64,000 nt of DNA from contig NZ_OZ040189.1 of assembly GCF_964048965.1 (NCBI RefSeq), positions 3,290,501-3,354,500 on the forward strand, given 5' to 3'. Origin of the DNA: Tenacibaculum sp. 190130A14a (lineage in GTDB: Bacteria; Bacteroidota; Bacteroidia; Flavobacteriales; Flavobacteriaceae). The translations under genes were made by a program, and so were the position numbers. The notes beneath the pieces were generated by a model. The model did not search any database, was not told the origin of the DNA, and worked only from the letters and a program-made list of their open reading frames with translations. Shown one piece after another: positions 18,290 through 25,930 of this stretch; the first letter of the stretch is position 1; each line of letters opens with the position of its first letter.

Positions 18290-19084
18290 TTATCTAATTT
18301 GCTCAATGAATTCTTTACACGCTTCTCCTGGATTTTCTGTTTTCATAAAATTTTCACCAATTAAAAAACCTTGAAAACCGTGTTCTTTTAATCCAGTAAT
18401 AATTCTAGGATCTGAAATCCCACTTTCTGAAACTTTTAATGCGGTATCTGGAATTTGACTTGCCAAGTTCATTGAATGTTCTAAATCAACTTCAAAAGTT
18501 TTTAGATTTCTATTATTAATCCCAATAATCTTATTATCTAAATCTCCAATTTTATCTAAATCTTCTTGAGAATGTACTTCATATAACACTTCTAAACCCA
18601 AGTCAGTTGCCAACTGCCCGTAATTTTTCAACTGTACTGCGTCTAAACAAGTTGCAATCAATAACACTACATCCGCCCCAATTGCTTTCGCTTCTACCAC
18701 TTGAAATCCGTCAACAATAAAATCTTTTCTAAGAATAGGTTTTGTTGTATTAATACTTCTAGCTTCCATTAAATCTGCCATTGTTCCTCCAAAAAAAGAG
18801 GTGTCCGTTAAAATAGATTGCGCTGCAACATTTGCGTCTAAATAACCATTGGTTACATCACTTATCGTTGCTTTATCATTAATCACTCCTTTAGAAGGGG
18901 ATTGTCTTTTAAACTCAGCAATTATACCCGTTGAATAAGGTTCTAATAAAGATTTCTTTAAAGAAATAGTGTCTTTTTTAAAATGTGGGCTTTCGATTAA
19001 CTTTTTTACAGGAATCTCTGCTTTAATCTTTGCTATTTCCTGTTTTTTAAATGCTATTATTTTATCTAAAATGGTCATACTCAT
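18290..19084 (-). CDS. trpC: Indole-3-glycerol phosphate synthase
   Basis: 264 residues, TIM-barrel. It decarboxylates and cyclises carboxyphenylaminodeoxyribulose phosphate. Typical blocks are IAEFKRQSPSKG (about 55-66), PILRKDFIVDGFQV, GINNRNLKTFEVD and VSESGISD. A first ATG two codons upstream of MTILDKI is used here; the second Met would also fit. A 65-base spacer with an inverted repeat separates it from trpD. Confidence 0.97.
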   Translation of the reverse strand: MSMTILDKIIAFKKQEIAKIKAEIPVKKLIESPHFKKDTISLKKSLLEPYSTGIIAEFKRQSPSKGVINDKATISDVTNGYLDANVAAQSILTDTSFFGGTMADLMEARSINTTKPILRKDFIVDGFQVVEAKAIGADVVLLIATCLDAVQLKNYGQLATDLGLEVLYEVHSQEDLDKIGDLDNKIIGINNRNLKTFEVDLEHSMNLASQIPDTALKVSESGISDPRIITGLKEHGFQGFLIGENFMKTENPGEACKEFIEQIR

Positions 19085-19088
19085 TGTT

Positions 19089-19135
19089 AATTATGAATTA
19101 TGAATTTTCAGTTCCTTGAGACTTCATTCATAATT
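19089..19135. repeat. Inverted repeat between trpD and trpC
   Basis: AATTATGAAT (19089-19098) and ATTCATAATT (19126-19135) form a 10-bp perfect inverted repeat with a 27-base loop, preceded by a second TTATGAATT copy. Short TTATGAATTATGAA repeats are common in flavobacterial intergenic DNA; this one widens an otherwise tight trp operon. Confidence 0.5.
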
Positions 19136-19149
19136 TTAAACTATAAAAT

Positions 19150-20136
19150 TTATCTAACTAATTTTTCTAACGATTGTTTTGCTTTTAACCCTAATAAAGA
19201 ATCTTTTGCTTCCTCAAAAGCCGTTGCAAAGGATTTATTTTTATCAAAAGTCTTTAAGGCAAATGCAGCATTGGTTAGCACTACATTATTTTGAGCTTCT
19301 GTTCCTTTACCGTCAATTATATTTACAAATATTTTTGCTGCTTCTTCTACAGTATCTCCTCCAAATATATCTGATTGCTGTAATTGTTTTTGTCCTAAAT
19401 CTAACGGTGAAATTTGTTGTTCTGTTTCTTTGGTAAACAGTTTAAAATCTCCTGTCAAAGATATCTCATCGTATCCATCTAAGGCATGAACAACTCCATA
19501 ATTAACATTAGATTGTTGTAACATATAATTATATACTCTTGCCACTTCTAAATTAAATACTCCTACTAATTGATTTTGTGGTGAACTTGGGTTTACCAAT
19601 GGCCCCAACATATTAAAAAATGTTTTTACTCCTAACTCTCTACGAATTGGTGCTACAACTTTCATAGCTGGATGAAACAAAGGAGCGTGCAAAAAACAAA
19701 TATTGGCTTCGTCTAATTGTCTTTTTAATGTGCTTTCATCATTGGTAAATTGATATCCTAAAAATTCTAACATATTAGAAGAACCAGATGCCGAAGAAAC
19801 CCCATAATTTCCATGTTTTGCTACTTTATTACCCGTTCCTGCAACAATAAAAGAGGTTAACGTGGAAATGTTAAATGTATTTTTTCCATCACCTCCTGTT
19901 CCACATAGATCAATCGTATTAAAATCTGACAGATCTACTTTTACTGCCAATTCTAATAAGGCTTCTCTAAATCCAGATAGTTCGTCTACCGATACCGGAC
20001 GCATTAAAAAAACCGTAATAAATGCTGCTATTTGTGATGCATTGTATTTCTCTTGAGCTATATTTATCAATACCTCTTTAGATTGTTCTTTCGTCAATCT
20101 TTTTTGCTCAAATAAAGTGTTTAATATTTTCTTCAT
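19150..20136 (-). CDS. trpD: Anthranilate phosphoribosyltransferase
   Basis: 328 residues. It transfers phosphoribosyl from PRPP to anthranilate. The PRPP site is visible as DLCGTGGDGKNTFNIST (about 76-92) and KHGNYGVSSASGS (about 105-117). GPLVNPSSPQNQLVGV and HALDGYDEISLTG are family blocks. Ten bases separate it from trpG. Confidence 0.97.
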   Translation of the reverse strand: MKKILNTLFEQKRLTKEQSKEVLINIAQEKYNASQIAAFITVFLMRPVSVDELSGFREALLELAVKVDLSDFNTIDLCGTGGDGKNTFNISTLTSFIVAGTGNKVAKHGNYGVSSASGSSNMLEFLGYQFTNDESTLKRQLDEANICFLHAPLFHPAMKVVAPIRRELGVKTFFNMLGPLVNPSSPQNQLVGVFNLEVARVYNYMLQQSNVNYGVVHALDGYDEISLTGDFKLFTKETEQQISPLDLGQKQLQQSDIFGGDTVEEAAKIFVNIIDGKGTEAQNNVVLTNAAFALKTFDKNKSFATAFEEAKDSLLGLKAKQSLEKLVR

Positions 20137-20146
20137 TGTAACGACT

Positions 20147-20740
20147 TTAAACTTTAAGCTTTAAGCTTTCAACTGAATTAATAAAATTCTCTATCATCTT
20201 TTTACCTTCTGGTGTTAAAATACTTTCTGGGTGAAACTGAACAGCTTCTACAAAATACTCTTTATGCCTTAAAGCCATAATACTCCCTGCATCATCAATT
20301 GCCGTAATTTCTAAATCTGATGGAAAGTTATTATGAGAAGCTATCCAAGAATGGTAACGGGCAGCTTCAAAGGTTTCTGGAATATCTTTAAAAGTAACCG
20401 TGTTTTCTCTCGTTACTTTCATTTCGGTAGCCACACCATGAAATACATCATTTAAATTTTCTAATTCACCTCCAAAAACTTCTGTAATTGCTTGTAAACC
20501 TAAACACACTCCAAAAATTGGAATCTTCCCTGCATAGGTTTTAATCGTTTCCTTTAAAATTCCAGCTTCATCAGGAATTCCAGGACCTGGAGATAAAATA
20601 ATAGCATCGTAATTTTTAATTTCATCGATAGATATTTCATCGTTACGATACACCTCTGGTAACGTACCTGTAATATCTTCTACATAGTGCACCAAATTAT
20701 AGGTGAATGAATCGTAATTATCTAATATTAAAATGTTCAT
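20147..20740 (-). CDS. trpG: Anthranilate synthase glutaminase component
   Basis: 197 residues, class I glutamine amidotransferase feeding ammonia to TrpE. The nucleophile Cys is in FGVCLGLQAI (about 76-85), with His and Glu in AVQFHPESILT (about 170-180). SPGPGIPDE is the oxyanion region. The last codons (SLKLKV) are written by a short CTTTAAGCTTTAAGC-type repeat that continues past the stop. The gene starts one base after trpE ends. Confidence 0.97.
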   Translation of the reverse strand: MNILILDNYDSFTYNLVHYVEDITGTLPEVYRNDEISIDEIKNYDAIILSPGPGIPDEAGILKETIKTYAGKIPIFGVCLGLQAITEVFGGELENLNDVFHGVATEMKVTRENTVTFKDIPETFEAARYHSWIASHNNFPSDLEITAIDDAGSIMALRHKEYFVEAVQFHPESILTPEGKKMIENFINSVESLKLKV

Positions 20741-20741
20741 C

Positions 20742-22133
20742 TTAAATGTTTTCTGCCAACACCAAAGCTTTCTTTAATGCTGCTAATTTGTTATTAACTT
20801 CTTGTAGCTCGTTTTCCTCTTTAGAGTTTATGACTATCCCAGCTCCTGCCTGGTAATACAATGTATTGTTCTTACTTACAAATGAACGTATTGCTATGGC
20901 TTGATTCACATTTCCATTCAATCCGATAAAACCAACACACCCCCCATAAAACCCGCGAGTTTGATTTTCATAAGTATCTATCAATTCCATTGCCTTATAC
21001 TTTGGCGCTCCACTTAAAGTTCCAGCAGGAAAGGTATCTCCAACTATATTCATTGGATTTCCTGTGATGGTTCCAGTTACTGTTGATACCAAATGTATTA
21101 CATGACTAAAATATTGAACTTCCTTATAGGTTTCAACAGTTACATTGGTAGCATGTTTACTTAAATCATTACGTGCTAAGTCTACTAACATTACATGCTC
21201 TGCATTTTCTTTAGGGTCATTTGCCAACTCCTTTGCCAACTCTCTATCTTTTTCATCATCACCTGTTCTTCTAAAAGTACCAGCAATTGGATTGATAATA
21301 GCCTGTTTATCTTCTATTTTGATTTGTGCTTCTGGTGAAGACCCCATTAGCTTAAAACTTCCATAATCAAAATAAAACAAGTATGGTGATGGATTTATAG
21401 ATCGTAATGCTCTATAAACATTAAACTCATCTCCTTTAAATTGCTGTTGAAATTGACGAGACAATACTAACTGAAAAACATCTCCTCTTTTACAGTGCTC
21501 TTTAGCTTTTGTTACATTTTGTTTAAACTCTTCATCAGTCACATTCGAAGTTTCTGCTCCAATAAAATTAAAATCATATTTAGCAAAAGATTGTGAGTTG
21601 ACTAAATTTTCAATTTCTGACAATCGAGATGTTTCACCATCTGGAATATTTTCAATTAAAATCAATTCATTTTTAAAGTGATTGATTGCTACAATAAATC
21701 TGAAGAAACTGTATTGTAACATTGGAATGGCAGAAGGTGCTTTTTTCGAATTGAATTGTATCGTTTCAAAATATTGAACAGCATCAAATGTAGTATAACC
21801 ATACAAACCGTTAAAAGATTTAATTTCATCAGAACAATCCACTTGGATCATATTACTATACGACTCAAACTTTTGATAAAAGTCTCTTTCTATAGGCTGC
21901 ATTTCTAAAAGTTCTTTCTGATATGATAACGATATATTGTTTTCTTCAGCTTTAATAGTAACCATTGGTTCTATACATAAAAAAGAATAACTATTTTCTT
22001 TACTATGATAATCTGAACTTTCTAACAACAAACTATTTGCATACTTATCGCGAGTGCGTAAATACAAACTCACTGGAGTAATAGTATCAGCTAATTGTTG
22101 TTTCGAAATTGTTGTAAACTTTATTTTATTCAT
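20742..22133 (-). CDS. trpE: Anthranilate synthase component I
   Basis: 463 residues, chorismate-utilising enzyme making anthranilate with TrpG-derived ammonia. Signatures include GDVFQLVLSRQF, PSPYLFYFDYG, GSSPEAQIKI, INPIAGTFRRTG, HVMLVDLARNDL, GTLSGAPKYKAMELI and the C-terminal YYQAGAGIVINSKEENE. The N-terminal LLESSD is the usual tryptophan feedback-binding element (residues 37-42), so allosteric inhibition is likely. It is the first structural gene, downstream of the leader peptide and attenuator. Confidence 0.97.
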   Translation of the reverse strand: MNKIKFTTISKQQLADTITPVSLYLRTRDKYANSLLLESSDYHSKENSYSFLCIEPMVTIKAEENNISLSYQKELLEMQPIERDFYQKFESYSNMIQVDCSDEIKSFNGLYGYTTFDAVQYFETIQFNSKKAPSAIPMLQYSFFRFIVAINHFKNELILIENIPDGETSRLSEIENLVNSQSFAKYDFNFIGAETSNVTDEEFKQNVTKAKEHCKRGDVFQLVLSRQFQQQFKGDEFNVYRALRSINPSPYLFYFDYGSFKLMGSSPEAQIKIEDKQAIINPIAGTFRRTGDDEKDRELAKELANDPKENAEHVMLVDLARNDLSKHATNVTVETYKEVQYFSHVIHLVSTVTGTITGNPMNIVGDTFPAGTLSGAPKYKAMELIDTYENQTRGFYGGCVGFIGLNGNVNQAIAIRSFVSKNNTLYYQAGAGIVINSKEENELQEVNNKLAALKKALVLAENI

Positions 22134-22150
22134 TCTTAAGTTTGTTATAA

Positions 22151-22181
22151 CAAAAAAGGCTTATCATGAGATAAGCCTTTT
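22151..22181 (-). terminator. trp attenuator (rho-independent terminator in leader)
   Basis: On the minus strand a 12-bp stem AAAAGGCTTATC/GATAAGCCTTTT with loop TCAT runs into six T, between the leader peptide stop and trpE. Minus-strand TGAGA at 22213-22209 can pair either with TCTCT inside the leader (22231-22227) or with TCTCA at the apex of this hairpin (22171-22167), a minimal set of alternative pairings for attenuation. Confidence 0.85.
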
Positions 22182-22213
22182 CGTTGTATTATAGATATAA
22201 CAGTATGGTCTCA

Positions 22214-22267
22214 CTAACGTAAGTTAAGAGATTTCCACCACCAGTTATTTAATAATTGTTTCATCAT
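22214..22267 (-). CDS. trpL: trp operon leader peptide with three consecutive Trp codons
   Basis: A 17-codon reading frame too short for routine gene calling: MMKQLLNNWWWKSLNLR. Three TGG codons in a row (22243-22235) sit upstream of a terminator hairpin and trpE. In established attenuation, ribosome stalling at scarce Trp codons favours an antiterminator, so the operon is transcribed. The start is predicted to lie within a few bases of the transcript 5' end. Two ATGs (22267, 22264) are possible starts. Confidence 0.88.
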   Translation of the reverse strand: MMKQLLNNWWWKSLNLR

Positions 22268-22274
22268 TATGATA

Positions 22275-22304
22275 CAAATGTATAAAGTCATTTTGATTTT
22301 GCAA
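22275..22304 (-). promoter_or_regulatory. Promoter of the trp operon
   Basis: Minus strand TTG (22304-22302), 19-base spacer, TACATTTG (22282-22275): a full match to the Bacteroidota consensus. The leader ATG begins 8 bases after the -7 element. Confidence 0.75.
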
Positions 22305-22514
22305 ACTTTTCTTTCAAATTATTTAACACAACTAAAAAATAGTAAGTCTCTTTCAATAAATCACACAAAACCGATTTCATTTTATTATAAATACAATAAA
22401 AAAAGTTAATAATCATAATCATAATTTAATTTTTGATTACAAAAAAGAAACATTCACCTGTTATTTGTACCAGAAATAAACCAAATAGAATAAAATTTAT
22501 AAAAAGATATAGTT

Positions 22515-24176
22515 ATGTGTGGAATTGTATGTGCGTTTGATTTAAAGCAGTCTTCAGAAGAGCTTAGACCACAGATTTTAGAAATGGCAAAAAAGATTCG
22601 CCATCGTGGTCCGGATTGGAGCGGTATTTATAGTGATAAAAAAGCAATTATGGCTCATGAACGATTAGCTATTGTTGATCCTACTTCAGGACAACAACCT
22701 TTATTTAGCCATGATCGTCGTTTTGTGTTAGCTGCAAATGGAGAAATATACAACCACAAAGAAATAAGATCTCAATTAAAGGAAAAACACGAATTCCTAA
22801 CTAAATCTGATTGTGAAGTTATTTTAGCACTTTACAAAGAAAAAGGAGTTGAATTTTTAGACGACTTAAATGGAATCTTTGGTTTTGCAGTATACGATTC
22901 TACCACAGACGAGTATTTAATTGCTCGTGATCATATGGGAATTATCCCTTTATATATGGGATGGGATAAGCACGGAACTTTTTATGTAGCTTCTGAATTA
23001 AAAGCTTTAGAAGGATATTGTAACAAAATTGAAATATTCCCTCCAGGACATTATTATACAAGAGAAGACGGTTTACAAAAATGGTATCAACGTGATTGGA
23101 TGGAGTACAAAGCTGTAAAAGAAAACCAAACTTCTATTGATGAGTTACGTGATGCTCTAGAAGCTGCCGTACACCGTCAATTAATGAGTGATGTTCCTTA
23201 TGGGGTATTATTATCTGGAGGATTAGATTCTTCTATCACCTCAGCTATTGCAAAAAAATATGCTTCCAAGCGAGTAGAGTCTGACGACAAAGATGAGGCA
23301 TGGTACCCTCAACTACACTCTTTTTCTATTGGATTAGAGGGATCTCCCGATCTAGCTGCAGCTAAGAAAGTATCTGATCATATTGGAACTATTCATCATG
23401 AAATTACCTTTACGATTCAAGAAGGTCTTGATGCTATTAGAGATGTAATTTATAATCTTGAAACCTATGATATAACTACTGTTAGAGCGTCTACTCCAAT
23501 GTATTTAATGGCGCGTGTCATTAAATCAATGGGGATTAAGATGGTTCTTTCGGGTGAAGGTGCGGACGAGATTTTTGGAGGATATTTATACTTCCACAAA
23601 GCACCAAATGCGGAGGAATTTCATAAAGAAACAGTGCGTAAACTAGATAAACTTTATCAGTATGATTGTTTAAGGGCCAACAAGAGTTTAATGGCTTGGG
23701 GGATTGAAGGAAGAGTCCCTTTCTTAGACAAAGAGTTTATGGATATTGCCATGCGTATTAACCCAGAGGATAAAATGATTAACGGTGAACGAATGGAGAA
23801 ATGGGTATTGCGAAAAGCTTTTGAAAGCTATTTACCAAAAGAAGTTGCTTGGAGACAAAAAGAACAATTTTCTGACGGAGTTGGTTACAACTGGATAGAT
23901 ACTTTAAAGAAAGTGGTTGAAACTGCAGTAACTGACGAAATGATGGCCAATGCTGCACATAGATTTCCAACTCAGACTCCACGAGCAAAAGAAGAATATT
24001 ATTATCGTTCTATTTTTGAAGAGCATTTTTCAAGTGAAACTGCGGCTTTAACCGTACCATCTGTTCCATCTATTGCATGTAGTACACCAACTGCATTGGC
24101 TTGGGATGCTAGTTTCCAAAACCAAAACGAACCAAGTGGTCGAGCCATTAAAATGGTACATGAAGACGCTTATTAA
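22515..24176 (+). CDS. asnB: Asparagine synthase B, glutamine-hydrolysing
   Basis: 553 residues; makes asparagine from aspartate, glutamine and ATP. Cys2 is the N-terminal nucleophile of the class II glutaminase (MCGIVCAFD); RLAIVDP and NGEIYNHKEIR belong to the same domain. The synthetase domain starts near 215 with the PP-loop LLSGGLDSSI (about 236-245) and contains LSGEGADEIFGGY and EGRVPFLDKEFM. Length is the usual bacterial AsnB size. The 247 bases between the trp promoter and this gene show no further gene. Confidence 0.97.
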   Translation: MCGIVCAFDLKQSSEELRPQILEMAKKIRHRGPDWSGIYSDKKAIMAHERLAIVDPTSGQQPLFSHDRRFVLAANGEIYNHKEIRSQLKEKHEFLTKSDCEVILALYKEKGVEFLDDLNGIFGFAVYDSTTDEYLIARDHMGIIPLYMGWDKHGTFYVASELKALEGYCNKIEIFPPGHYYTREDGLQKWYQRDWMEYKAVKENQTSIDELRDALEAAVHRQLMSDVPYGVLLSGGLDSSITSAIAKKYASKRVESDDKDEAWYPQLHSFSIGLEGSPDLAAAKKVSDHIGTIHHEITFTIQEGLDAIRDVIYNLETYDITTVRASTPMYLMARVIKSMGIKMVLSGEGADEIFGGYLYFHKAPNAEEFHKETVRKLDKLYQYDCLRANKSLMAWGIEGRVPFLDKEFMDIAMRINPEDKMINGERMEKWVLRKAFESYLPKEVAWRQKEQFSDGVGYNWIDTLKKVVETAVTDEMMANAAHRFPTQTPRAKEEYYYRSIFEEHFSSETAALTVPSVPSIACSTPTALAWDASFQNQNEPSGRAIKMVHEDAY

Positions 24177-24211
24177 GATCTTTTTATGTTATTATTATAT
24201 TTTTAGTTGTG

Positions 24212-24240
24212 AAAAACCCCGCCTTATGCGGGGATTTTTA
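24212..24240 (+). terminator. Terminator after asnB
   Basis: GC-rich 6-bp stem CCCCGC/GCGGGG with loop CTTAT and a following T run, 40 bases after the asnB stop. Confidence 0.85.
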
Positions 24241-24520
24241 TGTTTTCAACATAAAATACTTTCAATTGCTACTTATATTTGTAGCATATTCACTTTTCTT
24301 CAGTATTAAAAAAAACAAATTTTACTCCTTCTCCTCTATTCTGTTTCATCAATTTACAAAAGCTTTAGTTTGACAATAAAAAAGAAATCCAACCTACTTA
24401 TTTCAACAAAGCCCCATTAGATTCCCTATTTTCACTCGACATGACAGATACATGACATTTAAATGACGTATAAATAACCATCTATTTTTTCGAGATTTGT
24501 ACCAACGGAATTCATAAAAA
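24241..24520. other. Intergenic region with three ATGAC repeats
   Basis: About 280 AT-rich bases without a convincing gene. Three direct copies of ATGAC start at 24441, 24452 and 24463, exactly 11 bases apart, and the first two extend to CATGACA-like units. They end about 54 bases before the XRE-type regulator gene, where a transcription factor could bind one face of the helix. Confidence 0.5.
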
Positions 24521-25081
24521 ATGAAAAATCAAACTTTAGGTAAAAGATTAAAATATTACAGAACTTTAAAAGGATATACGCAAGATGAACTCGCATCATT
24601 ATCGTCTGTTGCAATACGAACAATTCAACGTATTGAAAAAGAAGAAGTGCAACCTCATTTGCAAACCTTAAAATTACTAGCTGAAAGCTTAGAAATTGGA
24701 ATTGACGATTTAAAAATTATTGAAAATCCTAATCATGAAACCGTACAAAAAAAATGGTTGTTACTATTACACTCTAGTCCATTCTTAGGCTTAATTATTC
24801 CCTTTGCAAACATTCTTTTCCCTTTGTTTTTATGGATTCATAAAGAAAAAGATAACCCTTTATACAATCAACATGGAAGGGCTATTATCAATTTTCAATG
24901 CTCAATTACATTATATCTCATTATATCTTTAGTGCTATTTTTTCCCTTTCCCGGATACAACTTTTTCTTAACTGGTCTTGTTTTTCTATTTGGAATTATT
25001 ACAACACTATATAATATTAAAAAAGCTATAGATTCTGAAACCTATCGATATCCGCTCTCCATCCAGTTTCTAAAAAACTAA
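24521..25081 (+). CDS. XRE-type HTH protein with C-terminal membrane (DUF4870-like) domain
   Basis: 186 residues. About 6-62 is a Cro/CI helix-turn-helix (LGKRLKYYRTLKGYTQDELA, then IRTIQRIEKEEVQPHL). About 75-175 resembles the DUF4870 membrane domain with three to four hydrophobic segments and the family-like NPLYNQHGRAIINFQ block. Membrane-tethered XRE proteins of this design are common in Flavobacteriia and probably couple a membrane signal to transcription. The gene precedes a CPBP protease by 41 bases, likely in one operon. Binding sites are unknown, but 11-bp spaced ATGAC repeats lie upstream. Confidence 0.85.
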   Translation: MKNQTLGKRLKYYRTLKGYTQDELASLSSVAIRTIQRIEKEEVQPHLQTLKLLAESLEIGIDDLKIIENPNHETVQKKWLLLLHSSPFLGLIIPFANILFPLFLWIHKEKDNPLYNQHGRAIINFQCSITLYLIISLVLFFPFPGYNFFLTGLVFLFGIITTLYNIKKAIDSETYRYPLSIQFLKN

Positions 25082-25122
25082 CAAGATTCTAAAAAAACAT
25101 ACTAACTTAAAATTTTATCCGA

Positions 25123-25911
25123 ATGAAAAGAAAATTCATCACGGCAATAAAAGCTATTGCCCTACCTTTAGTATTCATTTTTATACTACAGTTGCTAAAT
25201 CCATTAGCGAGCTTTATTAAAACAAACTCAAAATATAACCAAGTATTATTGGGTATAACGGCCATAACCATAGCAATTACCATTTCCTATTTCTATGATA
25301 AAAACACGAAGAACACCTTAACCCCCAATACAGCAACCATAGGTAAAACTCTTTTAGGTTTATTTACAGGACTTATTGCAGCGTCATTAATGATTTTAAC
25401 ACTGTTAACCTTTAGTAACCTGAAAATTGAACACAGCTCCAATATAAACTACTTAAGTATTTTCTTTAGTAGTTTACTATTTTTCCCATTGGCATATTTT
25501 GAAGAAATCATATTTCGAGGAAATGCTTTTATTAACTTAAAAAGCACTTTAGGTATGCGCAGTGCTCAAATCATATTTGCGCTATTATTTGCATATTATC
25601 ATGATCCTGCGGGAAGCACCTTTGGCGCTCAGCTTCTTGGACCTGGAGTTTGGGCCGTAATTTACGGATGGTCAGCTATTAAATTTAAGGGAATAGCATT
25701 TCCAGTAGGGCTTCATGCCGGACTCAATATTACTCAGGGGGTTTTCGGAATGAAAGAAGATCGATATGCTATTTGGAATCTTTATTACGACAGTAACTTA
25801 GCAGAACATTTAAAAGATAAAACCGAATTTATAGGAATACTGATGCAAATAGTCGTATTAATTGTAGGAATACTATTAACAGAAAAGCTAATAAAAAAGA
25901 ATCCCGCTTAA
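25123..25911 (+). CDS. CPBP family intramembrane glutamic protease
   Basis: 262 residues, polytopic. Catalytic motifs of the CAAX protease/bacteriocin-processing (CPBP) family are visible: EEIIFRG (about 127-133), FAYYH (about 152-156) and HAGLN (about 196-200). Members cleave within membranes and are linked to prenyl-protein processing, bacteriocin immunity or anti-sigma release; the substrate here is unknown. Co-directional with the membrane-tethered XRE regulator just upstream, which makes that protein a candidate target, though only by position. The last codons lie inside a palindromic terminator for the opposite gene. Confidence 0.9.
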   Translation: MKRKFITAIKAIALPLVFIFILQLLNPLASFIKTNSKYNQVLLGITAITIAITISYFYDKNTKNTLTPNTATIGKTLLGLFTGLIAASLMILTLLTFSNLKIEHSSNINYLSIFFSSLLFFPLAYFEEIIFRGNAFINLKSTLGMRSAQIIFALLFAYYHDPAGSTFGAQLLGPGVWAVIYGWSAIKFKGIAFPVGLHAGLNITQGVFGMKEDRYAIWNLYYDSNLAEHLKDKTEFIGILMQIVVLIVGILLTEKLIKKNPA

Positions 25912-25921
25912 GCGGGATTCT
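25893..25921 (-). terminator. Terminator of the lipoprotein gene, overlapping the CPBP coding end
   Basis: A perfect 24-base palindrome (25898-25921, centre GCTTAAGC) with a T run only in the minus-strand direction. The CPBP stop codon is its centre, so the C-terminal residues KKNPA double as terminator DNA. Confidence 0.75.
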
Positions 25922-25930
25922 AAACTCAAA

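Noticed and set aside
22305..22514. Possible asnB riboswitch or promoter
   Set aside because: No TAnnTTTG element with proper spacing and no recognisable conserved RNA fold; left undescribed beyond AT-rich spacer.
24073..24309. 78-codon frame overlapping the asnB end
   Set aside because: Shadow of asnB that continues through its terminator.
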